Assembly: GCF_042214795.1 (NCBI RefSeq)
Contig: NZ_CP090177.1
Coordinates: 496,001 to 560,000, forward strand
DNA from: Arcobacter iocasae
GTDB lineage: Bacteria; Campylobacterota; Campylobacteria; Campylobacterales; Arcobacteraceae
Direction: 5' to 3'
DNA length: 64,000 nucleotides
Each line of letters starts with the position of its first letter. The stretch's first letter is position 1. The notes below the pieces were generated by a model that saw only the letters and a program-made list of their open reading frames with translations, made no database searches and was not told the DNA's origin. Positions 52,078 through 60,216 of the stretch are shown here, piece after piece. The position numbers and the translations under genes were made by a program.

Positions 52078-53796
52078 TTAATCATTTTTTCTTCTATCTT
52101 TATTAGGGAGTAAAATTGTAAACTTAACTCCATCTTTATAGTTAGTTACACTAATCTTTCCACTTAGCTTATCAATAATTAGTTTAGTTGCATACATACC
52201 TACACCTGTACCCAATCCTATTGGTTTAGTAGTAAAATTTAAATCAAAAATTTTGTGAAGAATATTTTCTTTTATTCCACCTGCATTATCAATATAATCT
52301 ATTTGTATTTCACCATTTATCTCAAAAAAGGATATTGTAACTTGTCTGTTTTTAATTCCATTTTCTATAAAGGCATCTCTAGAATTACTTATAAAGTTTA
52401 AAAAAATATGCTGAAATTCATTTGATATTCCAAATAGTTTTATATCTTTATTTCCTTGGATTTTTATATTTATTTTATTAATTTTCAATTCATCTTCCAG
52501 AAGTAATAAAACATTTTCTATATTTTCATAAAGGGTAAATTTATCATATATATCACTTGGGTTAAAAAATGTACGAAAGCTATTTAAAGTAGAAGCCAAA
52601 TGGGTTATTTGTCTTTGGAATTTTTCTGTTAATTCATTTGCATATTCTTGGTTCATCTCACCATATTTTACACTTTCACTTATATCAATAGCATACAAAG
52701 ACATTATAGATAAAGGCTGTTTCCATTGATGGGCAATAATATCAACCAAATCCCCTACTAATGCTTTTTTAGATTGTTGTATTAAGTTTGAATCCAAAAT
52801 TTCCATTTCATTGATTTTTTCTTCTATTTGATATTTTAACTTAGTATTTAATTCATCTAGTCTTTTTTTATTAGTTATATCTTTTCTTAATGAAAGAAAA
52901 CCGATTATATTTTTATTTTTGTCATATTTAGGAACAATTGTTCCCTCTACCCAATAAATATTTCCATTTTTGTCTATATTTTTTATTTCACCTTTCCAGG
53001 TTTCTCCCGATTTTAATATGTGCCACATATGTTTAAACACATCTCTTTGCACATCAGGGTGCCTAATAATACTATGTGGTCTACCTATTAATTCTTGTTT
53101 TGAAAAACCAGTTACTTCACAAAATGCAGTTGATACTTTAGTAATAAAACCTTCCTTATCCGTTTCAGTCATTAATATGTACTTATCAATAACCTCAAGT
53201 AATTCTTCATTTTCATCATTTTTAATTGAAAGTTTTGTTTTGATGTTATATATAAAATAGGTATATCCTAGTAATATAATAATTAGTATAGAAAAAACTA
53301 AAAATAGTATTTTTGTTCTAAACTTCATATCATAAATTTGGGATTGATTATTAAATCTTATGAAATAATTTAAGACACTTTTAGACTCAAAATAAGGAAT
53401 AAAAGATATAGAAATGATTGTTTTATCTTTTTCAAATAATAATACTTTTTCTTCTTTATTTTTTATTAATCCAAAAACTTCTTTATTTTTTAAATAACTT
53501 AACTCTTTTGCATTAGTAAGTAGTTTAGATAGTTTTAATATTTCTTTTTCATAATCTTGGTATGTTTTAATATCTAAGATTGATTTTAATAAAACGATAT
53601 GATTAAATTTATTATAAATCTTTTCATCAGATTCTTCAAAAAAATACTCCCTTAAGACTTTAAACTCACCATAACTATTCTCTAAACTATTCTCTAAAAC
53701 TTTATTAATATGTAAATTTTCATTATAAACTAAACTGGTGTATATAATAATTTCCAAAAAAACAAATATTAAAAAAGTAAAAAAGTTTTTTTTCAT
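52078..53796 (-). CDS. membrane histidine kinase with periplasmic domain and PAS
   Basis: This 572-residue kinase has a membrane helix at 5-23, a periplasmic region (about 25-160), a second helix (about 165-185) and a PAS domain (about 200-315). The PAS domain contains TKVSTAFCEVTGFSKQELIG and RHPDVQRDVFKHMWHILKSG, as in aerotaxis-type PAS. A coiled coil leads to the phosphoacceptor box DIIAHQWKQPLSIMS. The HATPase has YIDNAGGIKENILHKIFDL and GLGTGVGMYATKLI. It starts at the base next to the response regulator stop, so the two form a two-component pair. The chemoreceptor upstream is in the same transcript. Confidence 0.92.
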   Translation of the reverse strand: MKKNFFTFLIFVFLEIIIYTSLVYNENLHINKVLENSLENSYGEFKVLREYFFEESDEKIYNKFNHIVLLKSILDIKTYQDYEKEILKLSKLLTNAKELSYLKNKEVFGLIKNKEEKVLLFEKDKTIISISFIPYFESKSVLNYFIRFNNQSQIYDMKFRTKILFLVFSILIIILLGYTYFIYNIKTKLSIKNDENEELLEVIDKYILMTETDKEGFITKVSTAFCEVTGFSKQELIGRPHSIIRHPDVQRDVFKHMWHILKSGETWKGEIKNIDKNGNIYWVEGTIVPKYDKNKNIIGFLSLRKDITNKKRLDELNTKLKYQIEEKINEMEILDSNLIQQSKKALVGDLVDIIAHQWKQPLSIMSLYAIDISESVKYGEMNQEYANELTEKFQRQITHLASTLNSFRTFFNPSDIYDKFTLYENIENVLLLLEDELKINKINIKIQGNKDIKLFGISNEFQHIFLNFISNSRDAFIENGIKNRQVTISFFEINGEIQIDYIDNAGGIKENILHKIFDLNFTTKPIGLGTGVGMYATKLIIDKLSGKISVTNYKDGVKFTILLPNKDRRKND

Positions 53797-54171
53797 CTAC
53801 AAACTAATTACCAATTCTAGTTTTTTCATAATATTATCCATAGAATCAAATGGTTTCATTATGTAATGTGTTGCTCCATATTTATGTGCTTTTAGAACTC
53901 TATCCAAAGTAGAACTTGCTGTCATCATGATAACTTTTATATCTGGATTCTTTTCAACTATTTTTTCTAAAGCTTCAAGTCCATCCATTTGTGGCATGAC
54001 TATATCCAAAAATACAACATCAATTTTTGAATCAATATTATTTATAGCAGTAAGTGGATTTGAATAAGTAGAAATCTTATACTTATTACTTCTTGAAAGT
54101 GATTTTGATAACATTTCAATTATCTCTTTTGTGTCATCAACAATAGCAATATTATATATTTTATCATTCAT
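53797..54171 (-). CDS. single-domain response regulator
   Basis: This 124-residue receiver domain has no output domain. The acidic pocket is VDD at 11-13, the phosphorylation site is Asp56 in VVFLDIVMPQMDG, the switch Ser/Thr is in MMTASS, and the conserved Lys is in IMKPFD. CheY-like proteins of this sort act by protein contact. It lies 3 bases downstream of the chemoreceptor and directly upstream of the histidine kinase. It is probably the phosphate acceptor for that kinase and perhaps a link to motility. Confidence 0.92.
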   Translation of the reverse strand: MNDKIYNIAIVDDTKEIIEMLSKSLSRSNKYKISTYSNPLTAINNIDSKIDVVFLDIVMPQMDGLEALEKIVEKNPDIKVIMMTASSTLDRVLKAHKYGATHYIMKPFDSMDNIMKKLELVISL

Positions 54172-54174
54172 CTT

Positions 54175-55593
54175 TTAGCCTTTTACTTTTTTTTCAAATA
54201 ATTCTTTTGCAGCTTCATTCATCAGGTGGTGGTTTTTTTCATCTAAAATTCTATCTAAGAATTCAAAAACACCTTCACTTGCTTTTTCTATTTTGTGAAC
54301 TCTATTTTCTATAATTTCAGTTGTACAAATTTCATCTTTACTTGAACATTCAGTTGCTAATGCATTTGCATTATCATGTACTGCCCTATGGTAAGGTTCA
54401 AGTTGTTTATATGAATGTACAAAGCTAAATTCAGTTTTTCCAAGCCCACTTTCATACCATTTCCCAAGTCTACAATTATGATGATCAACACCATTAAAAT
54501 TATTAGGTTCTCCAAAAAGTAGTTTATACAAATTATTTTTATAAATTATATGATCTAGTTTTGCAAGATTTATGAAAATTTTATTACTTATACTTTCTAC
54601 TTCAAAAACTGACCTACTAGAATTTTTTTCAAAACTATTCATTAATTTAATAAGTTCATCAACTCTAGTTTTAGTTTCATCAACTGATTTTGCAATTTGA
54701 TCAGAACTATTTTTTATATTTAAACTTTCATTTTGTATTAAATCAACTACTTTTTTTATCTCTTTTGCAGCTTCTGCACTTCTAGTTGCTAGATTTCTAA
54801 CTTCTTGTGCAACTACTGCAAAACCTTTCCCCGCTTCTCCAGCAGTTGCAGCTTCAACTGCCGCATTTAGTGATAAAATATTTGTTTGAAAGGCTATTGC
54901 TTCTATCATGGTTATAACAGAAGAAATATTTTTACTATTTTCAACAAGATTATGAACCATAGTATTCTCTGATTGGATATGATCTTGAATATAGCCAGTA
55001 TCTCTTACAATACTTTCTGTTAAATTAAGTCCCAATAGAGACCCTTTTGCAGTATCTTTAGATTCAACCATCATTGAATCTAAATCATCCAATAAACTTA
55101 CATAAACATCTTGTGTTGAAGTCAAAGCATTACTAATATTTTGACTATTGTATTTTAAAATTGAACTATTCTCAGCATCTTTTATTGATACTTTTGTAAG
55201 TATTACAACATCTACATTATCAAAACTTTGTAAAGTAATTTTAGCTTCACAATCTCCAAGAATAACAGTAGGTCTATTTTCTTTAATTGCATTTAAGATT
55301 ACACTACTATCTGTTATATGTGAACTTGCTCTTTCATTTTTGAAAATTTCATTCTTATTTTTATCAAATGCAACTAACCCCTCTTCAAATGAACTCTTAG
55401 AAATATTTTTAAATACCTCTAACTCTGTTTTCATTCTTTGCATTTCATCTTTATATTTAGATTCCAACTTAACTTCGATTTCATTATGACTAAGTTTTTC
55501 AAGCTTTAACTCTTCTTGTAAGGTCTCAACTTTCTCTTTTAACTTAGCTATTTCTAAATCTTTTTCTTTACAATTACCAAAAAACATTATCAC
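54175..55593 (-). CDS. soluble methyl-accepting chemotaxis protein with C-terminal CZB domain
   Basis: This 472-residue receptor lacks membrane helices. An N-terminal coiled coil (about 10-80) is followed by a small domain (about 80-150). The signalling domain (about 155-340) has the conserved hairpin tip region NILSLNAAVEAATAGEAGKG FAVVAQEVRNLA. The C-terminal chemoreceptor zinc-binding domain (about 345-460) has the HxxxC-type motif in DHHNCRLGKWYESG and a further His in YHRAVHDNA. CZB domains bind zinc and in other bacteria sense zinc or hypochlorite, sometimes near diguanylate cyclases. It is the first gene of a three-gene unit with the receiver and the histidine kinase. Confidence 0.93.
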   Translation of the reverse strand: MIMFFGNCKEKDLEIAKLKEKVETLQEELKLEKLSHNEIEVKLESKYKDEMQRMKTELEVFKNISKSSFEEGLVAFDKNKNEIFKNERASSHITDSSVILNAIKENRPTVILGDCEAKITLQSFDNVDVVILTKVSIKDAENSSILKYNSQNISNALTSTQDVYVSLLDDLDSMMVESKDTAKGSLLGLNLTESIVRDTGYIQDHIQSENTMVHNLVENSKNISSVITMIEAIAFQTNILSLNAAVEAATAGEAGKGFAVVAQEVRNLATRSAEAAKEIKKVVDLIQNESLNIKNSSDQIAKSVDETKTRVDELIKLMNSFEKNSSRSVFEVESISNKIFINLAKLDHIIYKNNLYKLLFGEPNNFNGVDHHNCRLGKWYESGLGKTEFSFVHSYKQLEPYHRAVHDNANALATECSSKDEICTTEIIENRVHKIEKASEGVFEFLDRILDEKNHHLMNEAAKELFEKKVKG

Positions 55594-55729
55594 TCCTATA
55601 TTTGTAATATTTTATCTTATTTAAACTTAGTTAGTATAATTATAAATTATATTTAATTTATTTATAATAATAACCTATATTTCTAACTTTTGTATTCTAA
55701 AGTTTTAGTTATTTCTATAAAAAACTTGA

Positions 55730-55735
55730 TATAAT
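55730..55735 (+). promoter_or_regulatory. -10 box for the small membrane protein pair
   Basis: TATAAT is embedded in the near-palindrome CTTGATATAATCAAAG, about 52 bases before the ATG at 55787. Confidence 0.4.
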
Positions 55736-55786
55736 CAAAGTACTTATACACAGATATAAGTTATTTTAAAAAAAGGTAACTAATTT

Positions 55787-56083
55787 ATGGGGAATCTTGA
55801 TCAAATTATAATCTTAATACTTACACTAGTATCAGCACTACTTACTTGGAAGATGGTTTTTGATTTTTATAAAACAAAAATTCATAAAGTAATTACTCAT
55901 CTTATTGCGGTTATTACTGCATCATTTATGCTTCTTTCCACTACATTTTTATTTATGAATAAAAATTATCAAAGGGGAAGTGGTGATCCGCAAATGATAT
56001 TAAGTTTTTCGTCAGTTGGCATTTTGATTGTTATGTTATTAATTTTATATCTATTTTTTAGATATATCCCTTCGAGAAAATAA
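55787..56083 (+). CDS. hypothetical small membrane protein, 98 residues
   Basis: I do not recognise this protein. It has three hydrophobic helices (about 6-24, 36-56 and 73-92), separated by short loops KTKIHK and NKNYQRGSGDPQ. It ends with the basic run RYIPSRK. An AAAGG Shine-Dalgarno is present. Its TAA is immediately followed by the ATG of the next small membrane gene, so the two are coupled and may form a complex. It is divergent from the chemoreceptor operon. Confidence 0.6.
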   Translation: MGNLDQIIILILTLVSALLTWKMVFDFYKTKIHKVITHLIAVITASFMLLSTTFLFMNKNYQRGSGDPQMILSFSSVGILIVMLLILYLFFRYIPSRK

Positions 56084-56299
56084 ATGTTCTTTCTAATACC
56101 AGAAGACAAAAGAGTTTTAATATTTTATATTCTAGTTATAATAACTGGAGTTTTTTTAGACTACTTAAATATCATTGCAACTGAAAAATTTGTTGGTATT
56201 GTAATGCTTGCTGGAATTTTATTTTTTGTTATTAGAACTCTTATTTTTGGATACTGCACTCAAAATTGTGATGAAGAAAAAGAAGAGAATAAAAAATAA
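56084..56299 (+). CDS. hypothetical small membrane protein, 71 residues
   Basis: I do not recognise this protein. Two hydrophobic helices (about 11-28 and 36-52) are followed by FGYCTQNCDEEKEENKK. This acidic and lysine-rich tail contains a CxxxC pair that could bind metal or form a disulfide. There is no gap to the preceding gene. Expression depends on the same promoter and probably on translational coupling. An inverted repeat follows at 56310-56328. Confidence 0.55.
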   Translation: MFFLIPEDKRVLIFYILVIITGVFLDYLNIIATEKFVGIVMLAGILFFVIRTLIFGYCTQNCDEEKEENKK

Positions 56300-56309
56300 T
56301 AACTACATT

Positions 56310-56328
56310 ATTGATAACAAGTATCAAT
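56310..56328. promoter_or_regulatory. inverted repeat ATTGATA-N5-TATCAAT
   Basis: Perfect 7-base arms around ACAAG lie 10 bases after the second small membrane gene. The core TGATAACAAGTATCA matches the 15-base Fur-type motif TGATAAT-N-ATTATCA at 13 positions. It could be an operator for the DUF2325 gene or a weak terminator. Confidence 0.4.
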
Positions 56329-56364
56329 ATTAACTTTACTTTAAGTTTACTTCCTATACTATTT

Positions 56365-56379
56365 TAATAATTATTATCA
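56365..56379 (+). promoter_or_regulatory. Fur-box-like site upstream of the DUF2325 gene
   Basis: TAATAATTATTATCA matches the 7-1-7 Fur core TGATAAT-N-ATTATCA at 14 of 15 positions (one G replaced by A). It is 49 bases before the ATG at 56428, a sensible operator position. Confidence 0.5.
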
Positions 56380-56427
56380 ATAAAGCACTATTTATTTGAA
56401 AATATAAATTAAAACTAAGGAAGTATT

Positions 56428-56769
56428 ATGAGTGTATTAGTTATTGGCGGGGATAAGATATCTACTATAATATCTACATTAGAAGATTTAGGGGCAAGTT
56501 CTATTAGGCATTGGGATGCAAGAAAAAAATCATCTGCACCAAAGAAAAAAATTCCACAAGATACAGATTGTATTATCATGCTTACATCATTTTTAAATCA
56601 TAATGTTATGCACAAATATAAGAATATAGCAAAAAAACAAAATATTCCATATATTTGTACAAAGCACTCATCTAATTGCGTTCACGATGAATATAAAAAA
56701 ATGATTGATTCAAATAATTGTGGAGATTGCGATTTAAATTGCAATAAAAGAAAAAATGAAAATTATTAA
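56428..56769 (+). CDS. DUF2325 family protein
   Basis: This 113-residue protein starts MSVLVIGGDKISTIISTLED and has CIIMLTSFLNHNVMHKYKNI and IPYICTKHSSNCVHDEYKK. This is the usual compact alpha/beta pattern of DUF2325, whose function is not established. The C-terminus adds a cysteine cluster, NCGDCDLNCNK, giving four more cysteines that could bind iron or zinc. A GGAAG Shine-Dalgarno precedes the ATG. Two Fur-type sites upstream and the fur-feoAB genes downstream suggest an iron-linked role; this is inference. Confidence 0.75.
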   Translation: MSVLVIGGDKISTIISTLEDLGASSIRHWDARKKSSAPKKKIPQDTDCIIMLTSFLNHNVMHKYKNIAKKQNIPYICTKHSSNCVHDEYKKMIDSNNCGDCDLNCNKRKNENY

Positions 56770-56853
56770 AAAAATTCAAGAGTTAAAAAAAGCTATTAAG
56801 CATAACTTATATTTACAATCAGTGGAATAATATTTAAGGAAATTCCTTAAATA

Positions 56854-57300
56854 TTATTGACAATCAGAACATTTTCCAAGAAGTTGCATAACATGGTTTG
56901 TAATTACAAAGCCATTTTCTTTTGCTACTTTAGTTTGTCTTTTTTCTATCTCTTCATCCATAAATTCAACTATTTTTCCACAAGAAATACAAATCAAATG
57001 GTCATGATGATTTTTAGTATTTGATTCGTATTTTTTACCATCTGTTCCAAATGTAATTGATGTGATTAAGTGAACTTCTTCTAAAAATGACAAAGATCTA
57101 TATACAGTAGCTATTCCTATATTTGAATCAGGATTAGCATTTTTAACTTCATTATAAATTTCTTCAGCAGTTAAATGACCTTTTGCGTTTAAAAGTACTT
57201 CAAGAACAATCTCTCTTTGTTCAGTATATTTAAGGCCTTTTTGCTTTACAATTTTTTTAAGTTCTTCTTTTATATCTTCAAACTCTTCATTATTATTCAT
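56854..57300 (-). CDS. fur: Fur family metal-dependent regulator
   Basis: This 148-residue protein has an N-terminal winged helix with KYTEQREIVLEVLLNAKGHL and SNIGIATVYRSLSFLEEVHL. The C-terminal dimer domain holds the metal sites: KNHHDHLICISCGKIVEF and the second CxxC in LGKCSDCQ at the very end. The Fur family includes Fur, Zur and PerR. The neighbouring feoAB and the length favour Fur, the ferrous-iron repressor, but PerR cannot be excluded by sequence alone. It is divergent from feoAB, with Fur-box-like and promoter elements between. Confidence 0.85.
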   Translation of the reverse strand: MNNNEEFEDIKEELKKIVKQKGLKYTEQREIVLEVLLNAKGHLTAEEIYNEVKNANPDSNIGIATVYRSLSFLEEVHLITSITFGTDGKKYESNTKNHHDHLICISCGKIVEFMDEEIEKRQTKVAKENGFVITNHVMQLLGKCSDCQ

Positions 57301-57329
57301 AAATTGTATCCTTTTAATTTAAACATAAT

Positions 57330-57335
57330 AGTATA
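57330..57335 (-). promoter_or_regulatory. -10 box for fur
   Basis: TATACT on the minus strand, 30 bases before the fur ATG. An AAAGGA Shine-Dalgarno lies between them. Confidence 0.45.
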
Positions 57336-57389
57336 ACAAATATAAACATATAAAAACAAGTAAAATAAAAAAATTTATGAATTTTAAAC

Positions 57390-57404
57390 TGAGAATTACT
57401 ATCA
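57390..57404 (+). promoter_or_regulatory. Fur-box-like site upstream of feoAB
   Basis: TGAGAATTACTATCA matches the Fur core TGATAAT-N-ATTATCA at 13 of 15 positions. It lies about 27 bases upstream of a TATACA -10-like element (57431-57436), near the -35 region, in the spacer between fur and feoA. Confidence 0.5.
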
Positions 57405-57488
57405 GTTAAGTATTTATTTACTCACTATGGTATACAATAACTTACTTATAAAAAACTTATAAATTTTATTTAAATAAAAGAGGAAAAT

Positions 57489-57725
57489 ATGACTTTAAGT
57501 GAATTAAAAAAAGGTGAATGTGGAGAAATAATAAAAGTATCTGCAAGTCAAGTATTAAAATCTAGGTTAAACTCTTTTGGAATAGCTAAAGGTGCAAAAA
57601 TATATGTAATTGAGCAAACAATGTCAAAAAATACAATTGAAATCAGACTCAATAGTACGAAAATTGCACTAAGAACAAATGAAGCAAAAACTATTGAAAT
57701 AGAAAGAAGAGAATGCGAAATATAA
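57489..57725 (+). CDS. feoA: ferrous iron transport protein A
   Basis: This 78-residue SH3-like protein starts MTLSELKKGECGEIIKVSAS and has RLNSFGIAKGAKIYVIEQTM and ALRTNEAKTIEI, matching FeoA. FeoA is a cytosolic partner needed for FeoB-driven Fe2+ uptake. It has an AAGAGGA Shine-Dalgarno. The feoB ATG lies inside its last codons, a 13-base overlap in another frame, so translation is coupled. Confidence 0.93.
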   Translation: MTLSELKKGECGEIIKVSASQVLKSRLNSFGIAKGAKIYVIEQTMSKNTIEIRLNSTKIALRTNEAKTIEIERRECEI

Positions 57726-59833
57726 ATGAAAAAAAATTAATTAGAATAGCCCTTGTAGGGCAACCAAATGTTGGAAAATCAATGCTTATCAATTCTATTT
57801 CTAACTCTAAATTAAGAGTCGGAAATTTTTCAGGTGTAACAGTAGAAAAAAAACAAATAGAATTTCAACATGATGATTATCTTTTTCAAATTACAGATTT
57901 ACCAGGTTCATACTCATTAAATGACTATACAATTGAAGAAAAAGTTACAAAGAACTATCTTGAAAAAGGTGATTATGATATTATATTAAATGTTTTAGAC
58001 TCTACAAATTTAGAAAGAAACCTCTACCTAACAACTGAATTATTAGCCTTAGATAAAAAAATGGTTATTGCTTTAAATATGAGTGATGAAGCAGATAATG
58101 AAGGCTTATCAATAGATGAAAATCAATTGGCAAAAATCATAGGGAAACCTTGTGTAAAAACATCTGCTAAAAATAAAACAGGTATTGAGACTCTAATAAA
58201 GACTATGATTCAAAAATACAATTCCTCTAAATTTGAATCAAAGTTAATTTTTTCAAATGTAATGGAAGAAGAAATTTCAAATATAAAAACACTTTTAATT
58301 GAAAAAAAATATGCAAGTGATGTTCACTATAGAGAAGTTGCAATTAAACTTTTGCAAGAAGATAAAAAAACATATTTAAAATTTCATGATGAGCCTATTT
58401 GGACAGAACTGCAACCTGTACTAAAAGAAGCTTTGGAGCACATATATTTGCACTATAATACAAAAGACTTAGATGAAATTTTTGCAGATGAAAAGAACTC
58501 TTTTGCAAGAGGTGCAACGCAAGAAGTCGTAAGTGCTAAAAAAATCTATGGTCAAGATTTAAGTTCAAAAATTGATAATATTTTATTAAATAAAGTTTTA
58601 GGTATTCCTATATTTTTATTTTTTATGTGGGGACTTTTTCAACTTACTTTTGTAGTTGGAAATATTCCAATGGATATGATTGATTCATTTTTTGCTTCCC
58701 TTGTAGATGGAACAAAAAATATTTTAGGAGATAATGAACTCTCTTCTTTAGTAGCAGATGGAGCAATAGCTGGAGTTGGAGCAGTAATTTTATTTGTACC
58801 AAATATCGTGATTTTATTTTTTGGTATTGCCCTACTTGAAACAACTGGTTATATGAGTAGAGTTGCATTTTTACTTGATGGTTTTTTTCATAAGTTTGGA
58901 CTTCATGGGAAATCATTTATTCCTTTAGTTTCTGGGTTTGGTTGTTCAGTTCCTGCATATATGGCAGCAAGAACACTAAAAAATGATAGGGATAGACTAT
59001 TAACTTTATTTATTATAGGTTTCATGTCTTGTGGAGCTAGACTTCCAATATATGTACTTTTTACAGGGGCATTCTTTTCAGGGGATAGTGCCGGAAATAT
59101 TTTATTTTTAATATACATAACAGGAGCACTTCTTGGACTTGTAGCTGCAAAAATACTAAAAATAACAGTTTTTAAAAGTGAAGACGAACCTTTTGTAATG
59201 GAGATGCCAAAATATAGACTACCAACATTTAAACTCATTTGGCACACGGTTTCAAACCAAGCACTAATGTACTTAAAAAAAGCAGGTACATATATTCTAG
59301 CAGCATCAATACTAATTTGGTTTGCTTCAAATTATCCAAAAAATCATGAATATACTCAAGAAATCAATACAAAAATAGAACAAACTCTAGATGAAACAAA
59401 AAAACAAGAATTGCAAAATGACCTTGTTCAATATAATTTAGAAAACTCTTACTTAGGGATTATTGGTAAATTTTCTCAACCATTATTTGCTCCTTTAGGT
59501 TTTGACTGGAGAATGACAGTTGCCCTAGAAACTGGGCTTGCTGCAAAAGAGATAGTTGTTTCAACTTTAGGTATTTTATATGGCTTAGGTGATCAATTAA
59601 CAGAACAAAGTGATACTTTACTTAATAAGATTAAAAATAATATTCCAATTACTTCAGCACTTTCATTTATTATGTTTGTAATGATTTATATACCTTGTTT
59701 AGCTGCATCAATGGTTTTTGCAAGGGAAGCTGGAGGATGGAAATATCTAGTTTATCTTTTTATTTTTACGACAGGAACAGCTTGGGTTTTATCTTTTATA
59801 ACTTACAATATTACAAGAATTATAGTTACATAA
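57713..59833 (+). CDS. feoB: ferrous iron transporter B
   Basis: This 706-residue protein has an N-terminal G domain with GQPNVGKSMLIN (G1), TDLPGSYSLN (G3) and NMSD (G4). A GDI-like helical domain follows, then a membrane part of about eight or more helices. The duplicated Gate motifs are seen as FIPLVSGFGCSVPAYMAART, with the conserved Cys, and a second segment YIPCLAASMVFAREAG. It imports Fe2+ across the inner membrane. It is coupled to feoA. No feoC is seen. It ends in a 10-base perfect hairpin at the junction with the convergent gene. Confidence 0.96.
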   Translation: MRNINEKKLIRIALVGQPNVGKSMLINSISNSKLRVGNFSGVTVEKKQIEFQHDDYLFQITDLPGSYSLNDYTIEEKVTKNYLEKGDYDIILNVLDSTNLERNLYLTTELLALDKKMVIALNMSDEADNEGLSIDENQLAKIIGKPCVKTSAKNKTGIETLIKTMIQKYNSSKFESKLIFSNVMEEEISNIKTLLIEKKYASDVHYREVAIKLLQEDKKTYLKFHDEPIWTELQPVLKEALEHIYLHYNTKDLDEIFADEKNSFARGATQEVVSAKKIYGQDLSSKIDNILLNKVLGIPIFLFFMWGLFQLTFVVGNIPMDMIDSFFASLVDGTKNILGDNELSSLVADGAIAGVGAVILFVPNIVILFFGIALLETTGYMSRVAFLLDGFFHKFGLHGKSFIPLVSGFGCSVPAYMAARTLKNDRDRLLTLFIIGFMSCGARLPIYVLFTGAFFSGDSAGNILFLIYITGALLGLVAAKILKITVFKSEDEPFVMEMPKYRLPTFKLIWHTVSNQALMYLKKAGTYILAASILIWFASNYPKNHEYTQEINTKIEQTLDETKKQELQNDLVQYNLENSYLGIIGKFSQPLFAPLGFDWRMTVALETGLAAKEIVVSTLGILYGLGDQLTEQSDTLLNKIKNNIPITSALSFIMFVMIYIPCLAASMVFAREAGGWKYLVYLFIFTTGTAWVLSFITYNITRIIVT

Positions 59834-59845
59834 CAATGTAACTAT
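59822..59845. terminator. 10-base perfect hairpin spanning the feoB stop
   Basis: ATAGTTACAT and ATGTAACTAT are perfectly complementary around AACA. The hairpin covers the feoB stop codon and touches the end of the convergent lipoprotein gene. There is no T-tract, so termination is only likely. Confidence 0.5.
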
Positions 59846-60180
59846 TCTTCTGCTAAAACTTCAAAAGTAGTATTAAATACTTGGTCTTTATCTGTCACTC
59901 TAAAATTCCAAACACCAACTTCTCTACCACTTAAATATCTAAAATCATAAACAGAACCATGACCTGAAGGTATAAGTACATTTCTAGTTCTTGAAATTTC
60001 ACCTTCTGGATTAATCCATTCAACCTTTATAAATTTATCTTCTGTTGATCTTTGTGTCATGTATTTACAAATAATTGAATTCTCTTCTTTTATTACTAAA
60101 CAATCAACTTCACTTCCTACAGAATCAGTTCCAAAACAAGATGAAAGAGATAAAAGTGCAGCTAAAAATAATTTTTTCAT
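59842..60180 (-). CDS. small putative lipoprotein, unknown function
   Basis: I do not recognise this 112-residue protein. The signal peptide MKKLFLAALLSLSSCFGTDS has a lipobox-like LSSC, so the mature protein may be lipid-anchored. The mature part has the pattern of a small beta-sandwich, with VEWINPEGEISRTRNVLIPS and REVGVWNFRVTDKDQVFNTT. Two further cysteines (VDCLVI and SIICKY) could pair. It lies 36 bases downstream of bpt on the same strand and may share its transcript. Confidence 0.6.
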   Translation of the reverse strand: MKKLFLAALLSLSSCFGTDSVGSEVDCLVIKEENSIICKYMTQRSTEDKFIKVEWINPEGEISRTRNVLIPSGHGSVYDFRYLSGREVGVWNFRVTDKDQVFNTTFEVLAEE

Positions 60181-60216
60181 AAATATCCTTAAAATAATTG
60201 AGCAAAAGTGATTTTA

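Noticed and set aside
55726..55738. FNR/CRP-like site TTGAT-ATA-ATCAA
   Set aside because: The spacer is 3 bases rather than the 4 required for FNR, and the site contains the -10 box itself.
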